The notes below the pieces were generated by a model that was not told the origin of the DNA, ran no database searches, and worked only from the letters and a program-made list of their open reading frames with translations. The translations under genes were made by a program, and so were the position numbers. From Earliella scabrosa (taxonomy: Eukaryota > Basidiomycota > Agaricomycetes > Polyporales > Polyporaceae), in the NCBI GenBank assembly GCA_022605405.1, contig JABYQQ010000019.1, forward strand, positions 851,712 through 915,711: 64,000 bases of DNA, given 5' to 3'. Below are positions 45,521-57,655 of the stretch, in pieces (within the stretch, counting starts at the first letter, position 1; each line of letters starts with the position of its first letter).

Positions 45521-47178
45521 CTACATCTTCTCCAGGGCCAGGAACCTGTCCAAGTCTCGCCACCACTCGTCTCTTGCCGCGTCCCAGGCTTTCCATCGCT
45601 CGCCTAGGCACTCCCTGCACCACTTCTTCGACAGTGTCGGCCACTTGGTTCGCAGCAGCGTCAGCGCGCCGATCGGGTCCTTCGCGCCTTCCTCGATGTC
45701 GTCCTTCCACGCCCGGTGCCATGAACTCACCCGATGCTTGTGGTCCAGCCTTGCGCAGCACTCATCCTCCTCTAGCGACAAGCACTCCGAGCGAACCTCC
45801 GCATGCTGTCCACCCGGCAGTCGCAGGGGCTCTACCCGCTTCATCCCCGGAGGCACAAGGACAAGCTCGCGCCACCGCCCCCGCAACCACTCGCGCGCGC
45901 TGTGGAGCTTGACGAGGTCGCTATCCCGCACGCTCTCCAGAACTTTGCTCCTTCGGTTGCGGGCGACGAGGATCCAAAAGTGCTCGCTCGCAACGACCTG
46001 GTACGCCGCGCTTTTGATGATCTCGGGTACGTCGCATTCGCGGGCGAGCGCGATGAGGTCCATGCCCTTCAGCGACGAGTGCTGCCGGCCGTGTTCCGGC
46101 GGGACGTGCGCTGGCCATAGGGCGCAGAGGCGCTGCTTGGCAGGGACGTAGATGGAGGCGCAACCCAGGGCATGAGAGGTATGTAGGAGCGCGATGAGGT
46201 CGTCCTCGGGGAGGGATGCAGGGTCGATTCTTGCAGGTACGTATGCGATACATGGGTCAGTTACGACGAACGGTTCTCATCATGACATTGCAGCAGAGGT
46301 GAGACTCACAGTGGTGTGCTGAGTCCGCGCAGGAAGTGCTCAAAGTCCGCCACGGTGCATAGGTCGTCGTCCACGGTATACACCAAGCAGCCTTCCACCA
46401 GCTCGACAGAGGCGTAGTTAACGTGAGCGCGGTCCACATCCGGGGCGCGTCCGGTTGCACGCACGCGCAGCCCCCTGGAGCTCTTCAGAAGGCTCGCAAA
46501 GTACGTGCAGGTCTGCTCGAGGAGCCCGCCGTAGAGCCTGAAGAGGGTTCCCTCGACCCGGATGACGACGGTTCCATCCGAGTACCAGAAACGCGTGGAG
46601 CGCACGTCTAACGCCCCGTGCTCCCCCGATTGGCGATTGGCATCCCCGTTTCGCTGCTGAGGGCCAGAGGCGGATGCGCGGTAGTATGGTGAGACGGTTT
46701 TGGAGACGGTGCGGTCGTGGCTCGTCTCTGCAGGACGGACGGAGTTGGCTGCCTCTCCCGAGCGCGTCAGGACGCTTGTGCTCGCGCCTTGTTGACCATG
46801 CTGCTCGTTTGTACGCGGAGGCTCAGGATGAGACTTGCCATATCTCAGACCTGTCGCCATCTCCGGCAGCCTCCACTTGATCAACAGACTTCTCGCTGCT
46901 GGCGGTGGTTGTGACGACTGGTAGGGTTCGCGTTCTCGCTTACGCTTGGAGCTCACAACGTCTGCGTGTGTTGGGGGACAACGGGACGGGCCTGCCTCGT
47001 CGGAGTGTTCGTTGATGTGAACACGCTCTCGCTGGTGCTGCTGCTCCGCCGGACGATGTTTGCTGTGTGAATGAGGGGAAGTGTCGCGTTGCTGGGATGG
47101 ACCTGGCGCGGGATTTGGGCTGGCGGCTATGCTAACGCGAGTGTCGGGCGAGTTGCGGTGTGGAGCCATGGTCAACAC
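45521..47178 (-). CDS. BTB/POZ domain protein
   Basis: Two exons: 47178-46310 and 46229-45521, intron 46309-46230 (GTGAGT...TGCAAG); product 525 residues, or 522 if MAPHRNSP at 47169 is the start. The first 200 residues are disordered and rich in Ser, Pro and Gln with a basic SSKRKRERE stretch. A BTB-like segment follows: WYSDGTVVIRVEGTLFRLYG, TCTYFASLL, VELVEGCLVYTVDDDL, then ALGCASIYVPAKQRLCALWP, where the chain usually continues into helical repeats. These proteins are common in Agaricomycetes and may act as Cullin-3 adaptors or dimerising factors. The target is unknown. A partial relative lies just to the right on the other strand. Confidence 0.72.
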
Positions 47179-47819
47179 GGCTTCCAGTTGATGAAGGAGG
47201 ATGTTGACGAAAAGAGAGTGTGCGGGTATCGGAGTGTTGATGTTTCTCGCAGAGTCGTGCTGGTAGATATAGCTCTATCGCGAGCAGCCTGAGTGGCAAG
47301 ATGTATGCTTTGTCGATACGGCACGACACGTGCAGGAGAATGATGGGTGGCAAAGGTTCCGTTGTGCCTCCGGCCTCAGTGGTGGGTGCCGGACCGCGAG
47401 GCATTGCTCGTGAGTCGTGATAGGTCATCGATTTATAAAGGTGTAAAGTCAAGTGGGTACAGGTGAAGGCCGGGTTCCATACATCCGCTGCCGTGCTGCA
47501 GAGTCCCTTGATGCCCCGATCGCTGGTGTGCTGACGATACGGGGCCACCGGCAGGTCGCAAGCGTCGAACGAGGTGTTGACATTGGCCCCCCGACTCCCG
47601 TATCTTCGTAGTCATCCAGCACACACGAGACGGACTCGCCGCGCTCCGAACCGCCGAGTCACTCTCATCTCCGGACGCGAGCGCGAGATCAGAGGGCGCA
47701 CGCGCATACACAAGTTCGGTCGTGTCGCGCGATACGATCATAGGCCACGTAGAGCTGCACTCGCGCGCACTCTATACGAGCCCGCCTCAGATCACAAAAA
47801 CGGACGTCACATCTCGAGG
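47179..47819. other. divergent intergenic region
   Basis: It lies between the BTB gene (minus) and the BTB-like fragment (plus). No further gene supported. Confidence 0.45.
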
Positions 47820-48463
47820 CAGACCTCCTCGCCCTCAGGAGTTCTGCGACGTGCTCACCGCGCTCGAGCCGCCGTACGTGCTCGTCCCCTTCTCCTCTCG
47901 CGTGCTTGCAGCGCATCGCTCGCAGTGTAGAACACAGAACTCACCATGATCTCGTCTCAAACCCGCCGTACCAAGCCCTCGCGATCTCGCTCCTCTTCGC
48001 CGCCAACACGCTCTCCTGCCCCGTCGTCCTCGCCCCTCCCAAGAAGCGCCTCTGCGGGATCTGGGACGCGAACGCGGTCCCGGACGCGTCGGACGCACGG
48101 CCGTACACCAGCGCGGCGTACGTGGTGCAGCTGGGGCGGCAGTTCCAGATCCACGGGGTCCTGAAGCGCGCGTTCTACGAGCTCGTGTCGAGCCCCGCCT
48201 TCTGGGAGGACCTGTTCGAGGCGCGGAAGCAGATCCGGCTGAGCGATGCGGACGTGCTGAGGCTGGTGGAGACGCGAGTCGCGTTGGAGAAGATGTGGCG
48301 CGAGTTTGTGCTGAAGGTGCCTCCGGCGAAGAAGGAGTTGTGGCCTGGGCGTCGTGAGTATTCGTACGGGTGCTGTCACCCTGGCGGCCGAGAGTGGGGA
48401 AGGCGGTGGGGAAGGAGGGAGGTTCGCTGGTCGCAATCGCCAGTCATGGCTCCGCGGGGATGA
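47820..48463 (+). pseudogene. BTB-protein C-terminal fragment
   Basis: The frame from about 47950 encodes LSCPVVLAPPKKRLCGIWD, HGVLKRAFYELVSSPAFWED and VETRVALEKMWREFVLKVPP. These align with CASIYVPAKQRLCALWP, PEIIKSAAYQVVASEHFW and REWLRGRWRELVLVPPG of the BTB gene at 45521-47178, so this is the same C-terminal region. Upstream only EFCDVLTALEPPY (near 47838) resembles the end of a BTB domain, and it is in another frame with a plausible GTACGT donor. After WPGR a GTGAGT donor occurs (about 48353) but no matching next exon is seen. It is either a remnant or a gene with poorly conserved outer exons. Confidence 0.5.
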
Positions 48464-50186
48464 ACGCGAAAGCAGGCGGGAGGGGCCTGGTCGCCGTGCG
48501 CGCACGCGACACGGTCGAGCGAGAGGATGCGTTGGAGGGTCTCGATGACAGGCGCTCTGAGATGGTCGTAGAGAGCGACGCGTTGAGAGGTGGAGGGGCG
48601 GAAGAGAAGACGTCGAAGGAGAACGAGAGAGAAGGAGCACATCTTCGGGGCGAATGGAGGCGTGAAGATGAGGTCAAGAAAGACGGGGAAGGACTCACCA
48701 GCTCGGTGTCGGCCGAGGTCGCAAACTGTGCGATCGCGAGGAGGTACGTAGAGGTTTGGAGTGCGCGCGAGTCTCTCGTCGACGGCCTTCCTCCGCGCTG
48801 GTCGCCGTCGGACGCGTTGGGGGACAGCAGTCGATGTGCGGGGCAGGGTACACTGACCTGGAGTGTACGAGGCAAGGGCGTACGGGCAGAGAAAACATGG
48901 CAGCTGTTTGCAAAACGATAGACCGGGCCGCCCGGCGCGACGCGAGCGTGCCTTGCTTGGCCACCTGCCTGATACGGTAGGTACCAATGCTCCGGCGTGC
49001 TCCGGCGCCTCCCTGGCTCCCACTTGACCTCACCCTCCGCTCTCGCTGCACTCCTCCATTCGTTGCTCTGGAGTCTGCTGCACCGTACACGATGAGACAC
49101 CGAACAGAACGAAAATTGGAACGAAACACCATGCTCTCAACAATGTGATCAGCCCATCCGGAGCCTGGAGTTGTCAGTGCGGCTAAGTTTGGACTGTTCG
49201 TCAGGCCTTTATCCATTCTCTAGCTTCTAGTGAGTCCTCCTTGGTCCTCCGTGACTTTACTCTTTGGTCCATCCCTGTCGCGTTGGAGTTGCTAGAAGAA
49301 AGTCCGCCCGGCATGTATTTATCCTGTCCGTATGTCCTTTACTGGCATAGATATGTCCGAATCTACCACGTTGTGTGAGAGCGTGGTCACTCAGATCAAT
49401 ACACACGAAGTTTCAATATTCAATGCTCATCATTAAGCCAGATTACGGACTTGGGCACACTATGTAAGTATCTTCGCTGTTGTCCACCGTGCCGACATGT
49501 AGCTGCCGTATCAGGCAGGTGGCCAAACAAGGCACGCCGGCGTCGCGCGGGGCGGCCCGGTCTATCGTTTTGCAAACAGCTGGGACAACTTGAAGTTCGC
49601 GACGTCGGACGAGCCTTCGCTCAGGCGCTGGCAAATAGGTCATGCGAAGGGGGTCGCCCGCCGTAGGCGGGCCGCCCGGCGGCCCAGGGGGCCCCGAAGG
49701 CCGTCAGAAACGCTGCCCAGGGTGTGCCGCCTCGGACAGGCCTATCGCCTCTCGTCCAACGATATATTGCCCATGCATGGCTCTGTGTAGACTATTGGCA
49801 TGTTACTTGACACACCGTCGTCTATTCTCCCCTCGTTCAACGGTGATACAAGTCTTGCAAGCATCGGCGCACGGACCCACAACATTCCTACCATATCCGG
49901 AACCCTAGCTCGGCTACCGCGTTGAACTTGTGTACGACAGGTGTACACACTCGCTTCCGTTATACATTCACACAATCATAAGGAGGGCGCCCAGTCGTCT
50001 CCTTCAATGCTGTAGTATAGTTCTGGTGAGGAGTGCACGAAGACATGATTCTCTGAGTAACACTGCGCTGACGGCAGCAACCCTAACTAGGTTCTTCCGC
50101 CTTTGCCTGCCACAACGGCACATATTAGACCGGGAGTAAGGGGTACTTCCTTCTCTTCTCCCAACACCACCCTACCCTTTCTCACA
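48464..50186. other. intergenic, with a long inverted repeat
   Basis: No supported gene. It contains the 77-bp inverted-repeat pair (48901-48977 and 49506-49582) and, just right of it, a GC-rich CCGCCGTAGGCGGGCCGCC hairpin near 49659. Confidence 0.5.
48901..49582. repeat. long inverted repeat, 77-bp arms and 528-bp spacer
   Basis: Arms 48901-48977 and 49506-49582 are reverse complements over 77 bp with four mismatches and no gap. They start and end with CAGCTGTTTGCAAAACGAT and its complement. The spacer has no transposase and its halves do not continue the match, so this is two opposed copies of one short sequence or the ends of a non-autonomous element. A target-site duplication was not found by eye. 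Confidence 0.85.
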
Positions 50187-50924
50187 ATGGCCGCTTTGAA
50201 CCTCAGACTTCCAGACAACAACAGCAAACTCCTCTGCCATTTCTCCGCCTTCTCAGTTAGTTGGCACTGCTCGCTCATCCGTTTCATGGAGGTAGAGCAG
50301 CCTCCCGCCAAACCTGGCGAGACATTCGAACCGCGCTTCATGTGCTGCGTTTATCTCAGCGGCGACGGCATCATTCGAGGCCCCCCAGGCATCAACCCGC
50401 TCCTCTTCACTGTCGCTGGCGAGATCGACCCTCGCGAGTGCTACTTTACAACGCAAGGAGTCCAGCGCCCGTTGCCCCCGAACGTGGAGATCGCGTCTTG
50501 CTGGATTAGAGCGCGCCCCAACCCCGCTTCCCGGATACACTGGCGCGGAATGCAGCATAGCGTCAACAGTCTCGCGACCCACATCCAAGATCAGGGCGGT
50601 CGAGTTGACACCTCTCGTCTCATCGCCGTCGACGAGGACGGGTCTGTGCGCCTTCAGGTCATCTGGCGGGGCAAAGAGGGGCAGGTATGTATAACGTCTC
50701 ATCCATTCTTCTTCCCGCAGTGACACTAAGGTTGTGTGGCCTAGACCATCGCAAGGAACATGCTCATGTTCGACAACGACGGAACTAGAGAGGCAGTTCC
50801 CAGGTCGCTAACCGAGGTGGCTTATGGCGAAGCCTTCGAGTTCGTGTTCACTATTCAGTATGTACAACCACGGGACAGGCAGTATGTTCTATTTGCGGCG
50901 CTGTACTGTACGTTCCGAGCGTAG
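50187..50924 (+). CDS. hypothetical protein
   Basis: Exons 50187-50688 and 50746-50924 with a 57-bp intron (GTATAA...CCTAG, branch CACTAAG); product 226 residues. The start MAALNLRLPDNNSKLL was preferred to an upstream in-frame ATG at 50103, since the bases before 50187 look like leader sequence (CTTTCTCACAATGG). It shows alternating hydrophobic strands such as RLIAVDEDGSVRLQVIWRG and GEAFEFVFTIQ, suggesting a mainly beta fold, with no signal peptide or membrane segment. No family recognised. Another donor at 50685 gives a stop after the intron and was rejected. Confidence 0.5.
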
Positions 50925-51275
50925 AATATCTGGACAGCAGGCTACTACACAAGTTCCTCGACGTGCAGATTGTATTGGACCCTCTGAACGTTGTAGCTCT
51001 TGACAAAGAACCTGATGTACATTAGCACTAGCGAGAATCCGATCAATGCGTGCAGGTTCGATGACGATAATGGATGTGAAGCGTTGTGAATGTACTACCC
51101 GACGTTTCAAGACAACAGGTCCATGTCCCGCTGACCGCGTCGTCAACAAGCGGTGGCGGAGGTTTGTCCGATATAGAAACCCGCTCGAAAGCCGCCTCGT
51201 CGCTGCCCCTGTTTGCACTCAGGCACTCTCTCCCATCCTCATCGCTCTATCTCGGACTCTCTCGCAGCCTCTACG
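50925..51275. other. intergenic, no gene supported
   Basis: It should contain the promoter of the transposase-like gene. No clear terminal inverted repeat matching the 3' side (55969-56160) was found by eye. Confidence 0.45.
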
Positions 51276-54200
51276 ATGTCGGTGTTCGAACCTGAGGTCG
51301 TGCGCGCTATGTGCGCAGACACAGTCGAAGCAGGCAAACGGAAGGATTTCATTGCTAAATGGAATGAGAAGGTAAGCCGCTAAGTACGCAGGTGTCGTCG
51401 GCAGCCAGAACTCACCTCATCTACAGGTTGAGCAGCGCTGGAGGACCTGGGATAAACACCGGGGTACTCAGTCTCGGTATCTCCCTCAGCTGGAATGGGA
51501 GGCGCACATTTGCGAATATGTGAGCTTCCTCAACACATTCACGTCGACGTCGAAGCCCCGCGCAGTCCCTCCGAAGCTCCAGATACTTGGACCGAGGTTC
51601 ATTCCACCAACCTACTTGCATGTCCAGCGACGTGCTACGATCCCTGACATTGTCCCTGACACCGCTTACCTAAAACCGCTAAACGTCGTCCACCCATTCT
51701 ACTACCCCGACATCGAGTCTTGTCCTCAGTGCGACGCTACTGGTACGATCCTGGAACCAAATGGCTGGAATCCGAAGGGGCACCGCGAAGTCCATGGAGT
51801 GATGCGAGAGGAGACCGCCATCGGCATCCAGTACCGGTGTAACCGCTGCAAGGCCAAGTATGGGAAGGGCGCGGCGGGTGGTGGTGAAGATGGGTCGTAC
51901 TGTTTCGTGACGACAGGCCAGGAGTTCTGGGCAAAGCGTGAGCATTGGGAGCTTCCTGGTGAGTGTGCAACCTCTCGAACAAAACTTACCGCGATGTCAT
52001 CTTATACAACAATATTTCCAGTCGGGATGCCGCATTTTCTTTGGCGTTGTGCCCTCACGTCGGACCTATTCAATCTCATTATCGAATTTCGTCCGTCGAT
52101 GACTGCCGCAGGGATCGCCGATCATGTAAAGCGTGCGTACCTCTATTCCCTCATACCGTGAAGCCGCCATTCATGATGACACAATTTGAAGAGCTACATC
52201 TGTTAGAGTATCGTCGTCAACATCTGTGGTACCTTCAAAAGCTCCGAGAGCGGCTGAAGCAGAAGCAAACGACGCTTGGGTCAAAGAAGCCACGACTACA
52301 TACCTTCTCCAAGCCGCTTACAGACGGGGTCGCGAAACACGTCTCCGGGTACGATAATCGGTCGATATCTGACGACGTGATCGGCGAGGTCTATCGAGAC
52401 TGGGGAGAGAAGACGCGGATAGACGAGTCGTCAGAGTACATGAAGACGTTGGGTGGTGCGTTCAGTTCTGCATCAACTTCTCACGGTGCGCTCGGGCGTC
52501 TCACGCGTCTTTGCCCCAACTTCCATCCTCTCTCAGCCATCACTATCTCGACCGACTCGACATACGGGGTAGCCTACAAGGGAACGGTCGTCGAGAAGGA
52601 CAAGAAGCGCACCAGAACATACAAAGGCGGCTTGGTACCGGTCATCAACGAAAGAAACAGTATCATTACCTGGGTCGGTTTCGTTCCTATCAAGGCAGGA
52701 CTGACAACTTGCTCACCTCCGTTGCAGCGTCTGTGCCATACGCAGGGTAACGCAGAACTGGAAGAACTTCTACAAGGCCTGAAGCGTCGATTCGCTCTGC
52801 TTGGTATCGAGGATCCCGAGATCGCGGTGGCCGACAACTGCTGCCATGTCAAGATCACAATTCGCAAAGTCTTTCCAGGCATTTCGGTGTGTCTAGATGT
52901 CTGGCATTTTATGATGCGGTGAGCACTGTTTTTTTCCCTCTCTCCCGCGTATCTAACTCTTGCCCGCACACAGCTACCTCATATGCATGATCAATGGGAC
53001 CAAGAACCCTCACCGGGCGGAAGTCGCGCGTGACATTGTGGACGCCATCGTGAAGTCGCCGGCGAAGGACAAGACACCTGCGGTGTATTGGAGTCAAGAG
53101 GAGCAGGAGGTGCGTCTGCAGCGGGCATACAAGAAGTGGGCAGACCATGGGGGTGTATGGACAGCGGCGGCGGAGAAGGTACGTCGCCCTTGATGTCGCA
53201 GACTGCTGAAATCTCATGTCATGTCACCAGGCCCATGTCGAGCAGCTCGCGCATGTCAAGAAGGGATGCCTTGCACGTCCGCGCTGTGATGTACGGTCGG
53301 ATGGCAGCCGTATCGAGGGAACCAATAGAGGATTCAACGGTTTACAACGCTCTCATGCTAGCGGCCTCGAAACCCACATCGTGCTCTGCCACGACTTCGT
53401 GAACCGACGCAATGTTCGCGTCGAGTTTGCCACCTCCGATCCTTCTGCCTTCATCGCTTCCACTGATGGCTCTCACCACCTCCGTCTTGTCAACGCATGC
53501 GCCCAGCTCTGGAACAGTCTCATCGCGGACACTCAGGCCAAGGGGCAGCCGCTCCCAGCTCACGGCGTGCACCCGCTTCCCACAATGGCGGTCGTCAACA
53601 GTGGCGAGACATTTGGCCTCATGAAGATGAGCGTGGCGACCGCAGCCCACTACGCGCTGGCAAACGTCAAGGCAGAGCCAGAGGACGACAATCTCCTTGA
53701 TCTCTCTTCCCAAGATCTTCTCGATGCGTCCCGCGTCCTGCAGGAGATCGGTATCGATCCTGCCCTCCTCCATCTCATTCCCAGCAATGCTACCCCCCAG
53801 CCACCGGTTCCTACGTCAGATCCCGCACCATCTCCGCCATCATCGGCTTGTGTCCAGCTCCGCCCTGAACCGGTGCGTCTTCCCACCTACTTCACGAAGC
53901 TTCCACACGCTGACATGCATATGTAGCACGCCATCACTGGCAAGCGTCCACGTAGTTCAAGCCCGGAACTTGTGGAGAGTGAGAGCGATGACGGCGAGGT
54001 TATCGAGATCACAGCCGAACATTGGAGCAGTACGCAGCCCGCGAAGCCCACGGTACCCACCGCCGCAGCCGCTTTCTCGACCACCATGAGCAGCGCAGGT
54101 GCTGCGTCCGCTGCGAGCACATCTGCCTTGAACATCGCGCCCGCTGCGCCCTCCTCGAACATCGCGCCCGCTACGCCCTCCTCGAACATCGCGCCCGCTG

Positions 54201-55968
54201 TGCCCTCCTCGAACATCGCTCCCGCTGCGCCCTCCTCGAACATCGCTCCCGCTGCGCCCTCCTCGAACATCGCTCCCGCTGTGCCCGCACTCAACATCGC
54301 GCCCGCTACGCCCTCCTCGAACATCGCGCCCGCTGTGCCCTCCTCGAACATTAGCGCACCCGCGCTGAGCCTCACGCCTGCTGACTCGAACATCGCTCCC
54401 GCTGAGTCTAACACGGCCCGGCCGACTACCGCAGTCGCGGCATGCAGCCCTGAGGTTGACGGACATCAAGGCGATCAACCTTCGCCAAAGAAGAAGGCGC
54501 GTCTCACTGTTGCTGGCAGCCATGCCGGCGTGGCGCTCCTTCGCTCGCGTGCCCCACTCAATTCTGCATCCAATCATCTGCCGACCGTGTCCAGCTCGCA
54601 GGTGCTTTCGAAAGCTGTCAAGCAGGAGCTTGTGCAATCTTCACTCACCTTCACCCCCGTTCCATCAGCGTCCTCATCGGTGAGTCCCATTGGCATTCCG
54701 TCTATGGCGCGTTTTGCGGCACCGTACTGACGTTAGATTCTCTAGAGTTCCTCGGGCACCACTAACCCAGCATCCCAAAGCCTCCACCACTTCTTCGCAC
54801 CACGCGGCACACCCCAAATGCCCGCTCCATCAAATGTTGCACCGAAGCTTCCATTCCCTAACATCACCGGCATCACTCGGTCTCAACGTGTATTCTCCAT
54901 CGCTACCGGTATCGACCCCCGAACGCTTTCCTTTGGGTCCGCGAGCGATCGTCTAGAGTTCTTCGCATTCATGGACCTCCGCGATCGGAACAAGTGGGCG
55001 TCTTACAAGATGACGAACTTTGATTGGGTCTGCGCCGCGTCCATGTACAACGTCGAGATCAGCAAGATCAACGCAAAGCACGGGAAACAATTGCCGATGA
55101 AGACACCGCGGGCGCTGATGGAGAAGCTCGGTGAGATCGAGTCCGCGATCCTAACTCGCATCCGCACTAGCAACTACAAGTGTACGTCCGAGTCGAGTCG
55201 TCTTGCATCTTCTCGACTGCGTGCGCATATGCTGACTATGGTATTCACATAGCGCACTCCGGTGGCACCCGGTTTTGGATGCACCACTGCCATGCAGTGC
55301 CTCTGACGGAGAAGGCGACCACCCGAAGCGAACAGGATGGGAAGGCCAAGAACGTGAGTTCGATATCCTGCCCGCATTGGTAATCTCTCCGACTCACTTC
55401 TGTCGCATAGCGCAAAAGCGCGGTCTGTTCGCGGTGCAACAAGCTTATGTACCCAGGCAAGGAAGGCTCGGACTTGAATCACAAGCGGATACACTGCTCG
55501 GATGGGGTACGGCAGAAGTTCCCCGAGGTCGAGAAGATCATCAATGGCCTCACCGTCAAGATCGTCGACCAAGCACCTGCTTATCCTCAACCTCACGGCC
55601 TGTTCACCGGCGGCACCCACTTTCACCCTATGCAGCTCATTCAAGAAGTTCGCTCGCTGTACGAACGGGTCGTCGTACGGAAGGAAACTCTCGGCATTCA
55701 CGATCTCGCCCTTGCGGCGATGTTACATCAAAGAACACTGGTGTTACCGTCCTCAGGAGAGAACCCCCGCACGCTGGCCTTATTCAAGCTGTACCCATGC
55801 CTCAAGCTCGAACCAGAGCCGACGCATCTTCTGGTCGAGTACGAGGGGGCTCGATACCTCTCGTTGGACGAACTCGTCGATCCTATCGACGTCCAGGCGC
55901 AGATGCAGCGCCCAGCAGGATCGGATGGACCTGACTTGCTAGCTAGTACCGGCGGGGGACAGGCTTGA
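51276..55968 (+). CDS. large transposase-like protein with candidate DDE triad and two zinc-binding regions
   Basis: Twelve exons: 51276-51371, 51427-51958, 52022-52132, 52192-52455, 52537-52673, 52728-52918, 52974-53178, 53231-53872, 53927-54679, 54746-55181, 55253-55353 and 55411-55968; 1341 residues without a break. N-terminal cysteine cluster CX2C-X35-CX2C (C131, C134, C170, C173). Core: ISTDSTYGVAYKG with D341, GIEDPEIAVADNCCHV with D416, and SRIEGTNRGFNGLQRSHASG with E541, a plausible D-D-E catalytic set, flanked by CLDVWHFMMRYLICMINGTK. Residues about 650-980 are disordered, with NIAPA(A/T/V)PSS repeats and a basic SPKKKARLT stretch that may be a nuclear signal. The C-terminus has CX2C-X14-HX3H (C1162 to H1184). 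It resembles DDE-like proteins common in Agaricomycetes, distinct in motif from the KDZ family. It may be an active transposase or a domesticated one. Confidence 0.75.
54130..54410 (+). repeat. 27-bp coding minisatellite (NIAPA repeats)
   Basis: Nine to ten 27-bp units encode variants of SSNIAPA(A/T/V)P inside exon 9 of the transposase-like gene. Neighbouring units differ by one or two bases, which implies recent slippage while the frame was kept. Confidence 0.8.
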
Positions 55969-56699
55969 GAGGAATGAGAATGCGCCGTTTGTAATGACTC
56001 ATGTATCATCGCATTTCGTAACCTATCAGTTGTCGTGGTCTATGCAACGATGGAGGTTCGAGGGCCTGGGGTTTACTTAGACGCCCACGGTCTTCATTGC
56101 ACGTGTAGGGTTACGAACGAAAGGGTCCCGGCGCCTACTACTTCCCTAGGGTTAGGGCTACATAGGTCCTTTTGGTCTGTTGGACCGATTCCGACCGACT
56201 TGGTCGACCCCTTCGCATGGCGGAGTTTCCCAGGCGCTCGCCGTATCGCCCACGTGCTTCGCGCCCCTTTGGGCGCCTCCAGCGGCCGTTGTTTTGAGCT
56301 GCCCATTGCCCGCCCACTGCCCGCCTCTTGCTCTGCTCGATCCCCGCGCGCGATCCCAGCTGCTCTTCGTTCCTTTTCTTGCTCTCACCCTTCTTCCGCC
56401 CGCGCGAGTGCTACAATATGTTACGGTCGAATTCCTCCTTGCTTGTCACATTCTCTGCGCTCTCGACCGGCCTCCTCTCGCGACTTCACCTATAAACTCA
56501 CCGATCTTCTGCCCGCCTTGCGCCGCCCCCAGCGTCTGTGGCCCAGAACGATTGCGGTCGCGTCGGTGGACAGCCTGAGGGGAGAACAGGACGAGGGATG
56601 GGCGGCGGTGGAAGCAGCTCGAGGACAAGCGGATTCGTGAGGCCTGGGCGCCGGGCCTTAGAGGTGTGCAGAGCTCGCTGCTTGTCTTTCCAACTGCTC
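55969..56699. other. intergenic, no gene supported
   Basis: It contains a short CCCTAGGGTTAGGGCTA telomere-like motif near 56143-56160. No gene seen. Confidence 0.45.
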
Positions 56700-57535
56700 T
56701 TCCCTTCCGCATCCCCACGTGCCGTGTCCAGCGGCGATGATGTCTGCCGACGATTGTCGACCCCCGCTCTACCCGTTCCTCAACACAAACACATGGGGCG
56801 CGACGCTCCCATCCATCACTCACATCGTCTTCTCCCAAGCAGGTCCCCTCGGCTGCAAGCTTTTGAAGGACCTCACAGCGCGTCTTGAGGACGGCGAGGA
56901 CGACTTCGATGACACCTAGATTCCCGTCTTTTGCGAAGCGCAGCCCAGACAGGATCGCCCCCCCCTCTCCCCAATAGTGCCTCATCAGGCCTTGAGAGTC
57001 GAGTAGCCGAGGCGATGGGCCCCGGGATGTCACAGTAAGTTCTCTCATTTCTGCGCGAGGAAGGTCTGTTCCTGCAGGTATGTTCCACTCTCTTCACACG
57101 TGTTGGGGATCGTGCTGACTGACACACCTGCGCTTCGCTTCTACAGACAGACCTCGCAATATTGCTGCGATCCCTCGCAAATCCGCTCGTGACCTTCGGA
57201 CTGCACTGGAACCGGACGTCCGTGCCCTTTCGATCGTGTACCACCCGACGACGGCGGGCTTGATGATCCACTCAAGGACCCTGCGTTGTCACACACGCGC
57301 CAGCTCACGTTCCGAGACATTCGCGCATCGCATTGTGCTAACCTCACCGAGCTCGTCCGCGCCGCCGCCGCCAATCCTACCCGTCCTCCTCACGCCCTTA
57401 AGCCCGTTTGTATCTCTTCTGGTACGAGGAGAGTCGGGTGGTGCCATTGGCGTGGTGACCGCTCGGAGGGGTGGTTGTGTCTTGTTTCGCTTGGGGAGTC
57501 GGCAGCGAGGCAGGTCTTGGATACTTGAGAGGCTC
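56700..57535 (+). pseudogene. F-box/LRR gene remnant
   Basis: Pieces in different frames read like the C-terminal half of a basidiomycete F-box protein: WGATLPSITHIVFSQAGPLG and LLKDLTARLEDGEDDFDD (56760-56920), TDLAILLRSLANPLVTFGLH (57147-57206) and PDDGGLDDPLKDPALSHTRQ then LTFRDIRASHCANLTELV (57240-57350). At least one frame change, near 57210, has no splice signal. No F-box is seen upstream. It is the last gene-like sequence but one before the satellite. Confidence 0.4.
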
Positions 57536-57655
57536 GGTTTCGATGACGGGTTGTGGTATCACGTCTAGCGTTCGCCTCCATATGATGATCTCCAAGACGG
57601 CGGAGGTGCTTATCTTGTGGTGGCATCCGTCGCGCCCTCAGGCTGATGGATCATA

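Noticed and set aside
50103..50186. Upstream ATG for the hypothetical gene at 50187
   Set aside because: The extra 28 residues are low in character and the ATG at 50187 has a better fungal context.
51276..55968. Assignment to the KDZ or Plavaka transposase families
   Set aside because: The visible motifs do not match what I know of those families; without a profile search the family is left unnamed.
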